Part shown: positions 15,212 through 15,716 of the stretch, in pieces
Layout: each line of letters opens with the position of its first letter
How positions within the stretch are numbered: the first letter of the stretch is position 1
From: Burkholderia sp.
Lineage (GTDB): Bacteria > Pseudomonadota > Gammaproteobacteria > Burkholderiales > Burkholderiaceae
Direction: 5' to 3'
Assembly (NCBI GenBank): GCA_030151225.1
Contig: JASLEG010000357.1
Coordinates: 1-15,716, forward strand
Length of the DNA stretch: 15,716 nt
Notes under the pieces: generated by a model
The model's database searches: none
Told to the model about the DNA's origin: nothing
What the model saw: only the letters and a program-made list of their open reading frames with translations
Program-made: the position numbers and the translations under genes

Positions 15212-15356
15212 GGTGGTGGGCCTCCGCGTGGTTGCGATGGATGTTGCTGGGTGCCGTTTCTGGCGTTGTTGCGACGTTCAGGCCTCGCAGGTCTGCGTGA
15301 GGCGTAGAGAAGGGAAGGCGAGTGTGCTGGCGATACACGGGTATGAACTGGCGCAT
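15204..15356 (-). CDS. Possible 50-aa leader peptide or small protein
   Basis: ATG at 15356 lies nine bases after a consensus Shine-Dalgarno AAGGAGGT (15365-15372). The frame encodes 50 aa beginning MRQFIPVYRQHTRLPF and ending in a histidine-rich tail (NHAEAHHHA). The stop overlaps the start of the 74-codon ORF by eight bases. Codon use (ATA, ACA, CGA, TCT, CCA) is unlike neighbouring genes, so it may be a translated leader whose translation controls the next ORF, or recently acquired DNA. The ribosome site is unusually good; the peptide is unrecognised. Confidence 0.4.
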   Translation of the reverse strand: MRQFIPVYRQHTRLPFSTPHADLRGLNVATTPETAPSNIHRNHAEAHHHA

Positions 15357-15364
15357 GGGATGCG

Positions 15365-15422
15365 ACCTCCTTGGGCGGATGAAGAATCCGGCTCCTGCCG
15401 AGTGAAATAGCAGGCGTCCGCC
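15365..15422 (-). promoter_or_regulatory. Structured leader with consensus Shine-Dalgarno
   Basis: In the minus-strand transcript an outer stem, GGCGGA with TCCGCC (15422-15417 and 15379-15374), encloses an inner stem CCTGC/GCAGG (15414-15410 and 15398-15394) with an 11-base loop. A small hairpin, GGAT/ATCC (15389-15386 and 15380-15377), competes with the outer stem. The outer stem ends two bases before AAGGAGGT. Two exclusive folds beside a strong ribosome site suggest cis-regulation of the 50-codon ORF. No known riboswitch class was recognised. Confidence 0.35.
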
Positions 15423-15524
15423 TTGGATCAGTTCCGGCTGTCATCCCGGGTCGCGGTTGGTCGTGCGACTGGGTGAGATTACTGCCTAAAGTCGAACAGC
15501 ACAAAGGGCGAGAGGTCGCGGGAG

Positions 15525-15558
15525 TAACTGTCAGATCGGGTCGCGACTTCTACAGTTA
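15525..15558. repeat. 34-bp inverted repeat beside the insertion sequence
   Basis: TAACTGT (15525-15531) and ACAGTTA (15552-15558) are perfect inverses. The pairing continues with AGA/TCT after a one-base bulge, and the centre contains the palindrome GTCGCGAC (15540-15547). It ends 17 bases before the apparent insertion-sequence end. It could be an operator, a terminator-like hairpin or the end of another element. Confidence 0.5.
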
Positions 15559-15575
15559 AGCACCAAATCGATGAT

Positions 15576-15716
15576 GGGGCCTGTCCGTAATTTCGTGTTC
15601 GAGGCATATTCATGTCCCAAGGAGGACGTATGCCTCGCAAACCGAAAGCCAAGCCGGCCGATCTGCCGGCGATCCCCGCTGAACTGCTGGAGCAATTCGG
15701 CAATGGCCCGATGACG
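15576..15716 (+). mobile_element. Left end of an IS256-family-like insertion sequence (cut by window)
   Basis: The probable terminal inverted repeat starts near 15576 with GGGGCCTGTCCGTAATTTCG, which resembles the ends of Burkholderia IS256-type elements as I remember them. The transposase start follows 54 bases later. The right end, the second inverted repeat and the target duplication (about 8 bp in this family) lie outside the window, so the exact left boundary is uncertain by a few bases. Confidence 0.6.
15630..15716 (+). CDS. IS256-family-like transposase, N-terminal 29 codons
   Basis: The frame begins MPRKPKAKPADLPAIPAELL and continues EQFGNGPMT to the window edge. This basic, proline-rich start followed by IPxELLEQF resembles IS256-family mutator-type transposases of Burkholderia. 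AAGGAGG (15619-15625) precedes the ATG by four bases. The DDE catalytic residues are beyond the window, so family and integrity cannot be confirmed here. Confidence 0.7.
   Translation, partial: MPRKPKAKPADLPAIPAELLEQFGNGPMT

Larger units (their letters stand above)
15357..15575. other. Gap between small ORFs and insertion sequence
   Basis: It contains the structured leader described separately, three copies of GGTCGCG (15449-15455, 15514-15520, 15539-15545) and the dyad at 15525-15558. No gene is supported. A short minus-strand frame ending at 15479 (about 30 codons from the insertion-sequence edge) could be the 3' remnant of an interrupted gene, but the evidence is too thin to annotate it. 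Confidence 0.4.

Noticed and set aside
15479..15575. A minus-strand reading frame ending in YSRDLSPFVLFDFRQ, possibly the tail of a gene cut by the insertion sequence
   Set aside because: It has only about 30 codons, no recognised family, and overlaps the strong dyad at 15525-15558. It is suggestive but not supportable.

Overview
The window is about 70% GC, with dense codon-biased genes and a FliP-FliQ-FliR gene order. This points to a Burkholderiales chromosome, most likely Burkholderia sensu stricto. A good match to a plant-inducible-promoter (PIP/hrpII) box further suggests a plant-associated lineage with an Hrp-type type III secretion system (for example the glumae/gladioli/plantarii group). 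The species is inferred; nothing in the sequence proves it.

Layout, left to right. (1) 2-1237: end of a flagellar export-gate operon (3' end of fliP, then fliQ and fliR). (2) 1238-6667: a two-gene type III restriction-modification cassette. mod and res overlap by one base, a dyad-rich leader precedes them and a strong intrinsic terminator follows. The helicase motifs of Res look intact, but its C-terminal PD-ExK nuclease motif has lost the lysine. (3) 6688-7903: a lone gene with a PIP-box promoter. Its product has an acid-free Ser/Pro/Asn-rich N terminus and a body that reads as a divergent class I SAM-methyltransferase fold. It is a candidate, apparently undescribed, type III effector and the most interesting item here. 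(4) 7904-8209: a gene-free convergent gap packed with inverted repeats and DnaA-box-like motifs. (5) 8210-11394: an oxidative-stress-type module. An ECF sigma factor and its membrane anti-sigma factor (minus strand) diverge from a membrane-anchored SrpA-like catalase-family protein and a cytochrome b561 (plus strand). Both divergent promoters carry the same GGAATAAA-N13-CGTCCCA signature, so the sigma factor probably drives both operons. (6) 11441-14809 (minus): a large hybrid sensor kinase with HisKA, HATPase, degenerate receiver, receiver and Hpt domains. (7) 14810-15575: a low-density region with two overlapping small ORFs on the minus strand, preceded by a structured leader with a consensus Shine-Dalgarno. 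(8) 15576-15716: the left end of an IS256-family-like insertion sequence, cut by the window edge.

Working model: the sigma/anti-sigma/catalase/b561 genes form one self-contained stress regulon. The restriction-modification cassette, the candidate effector and the insertion sequence are accessory genes beside conserved flagellar and signalling genes. All assignments come from reading motifs by eye; no database search was made.
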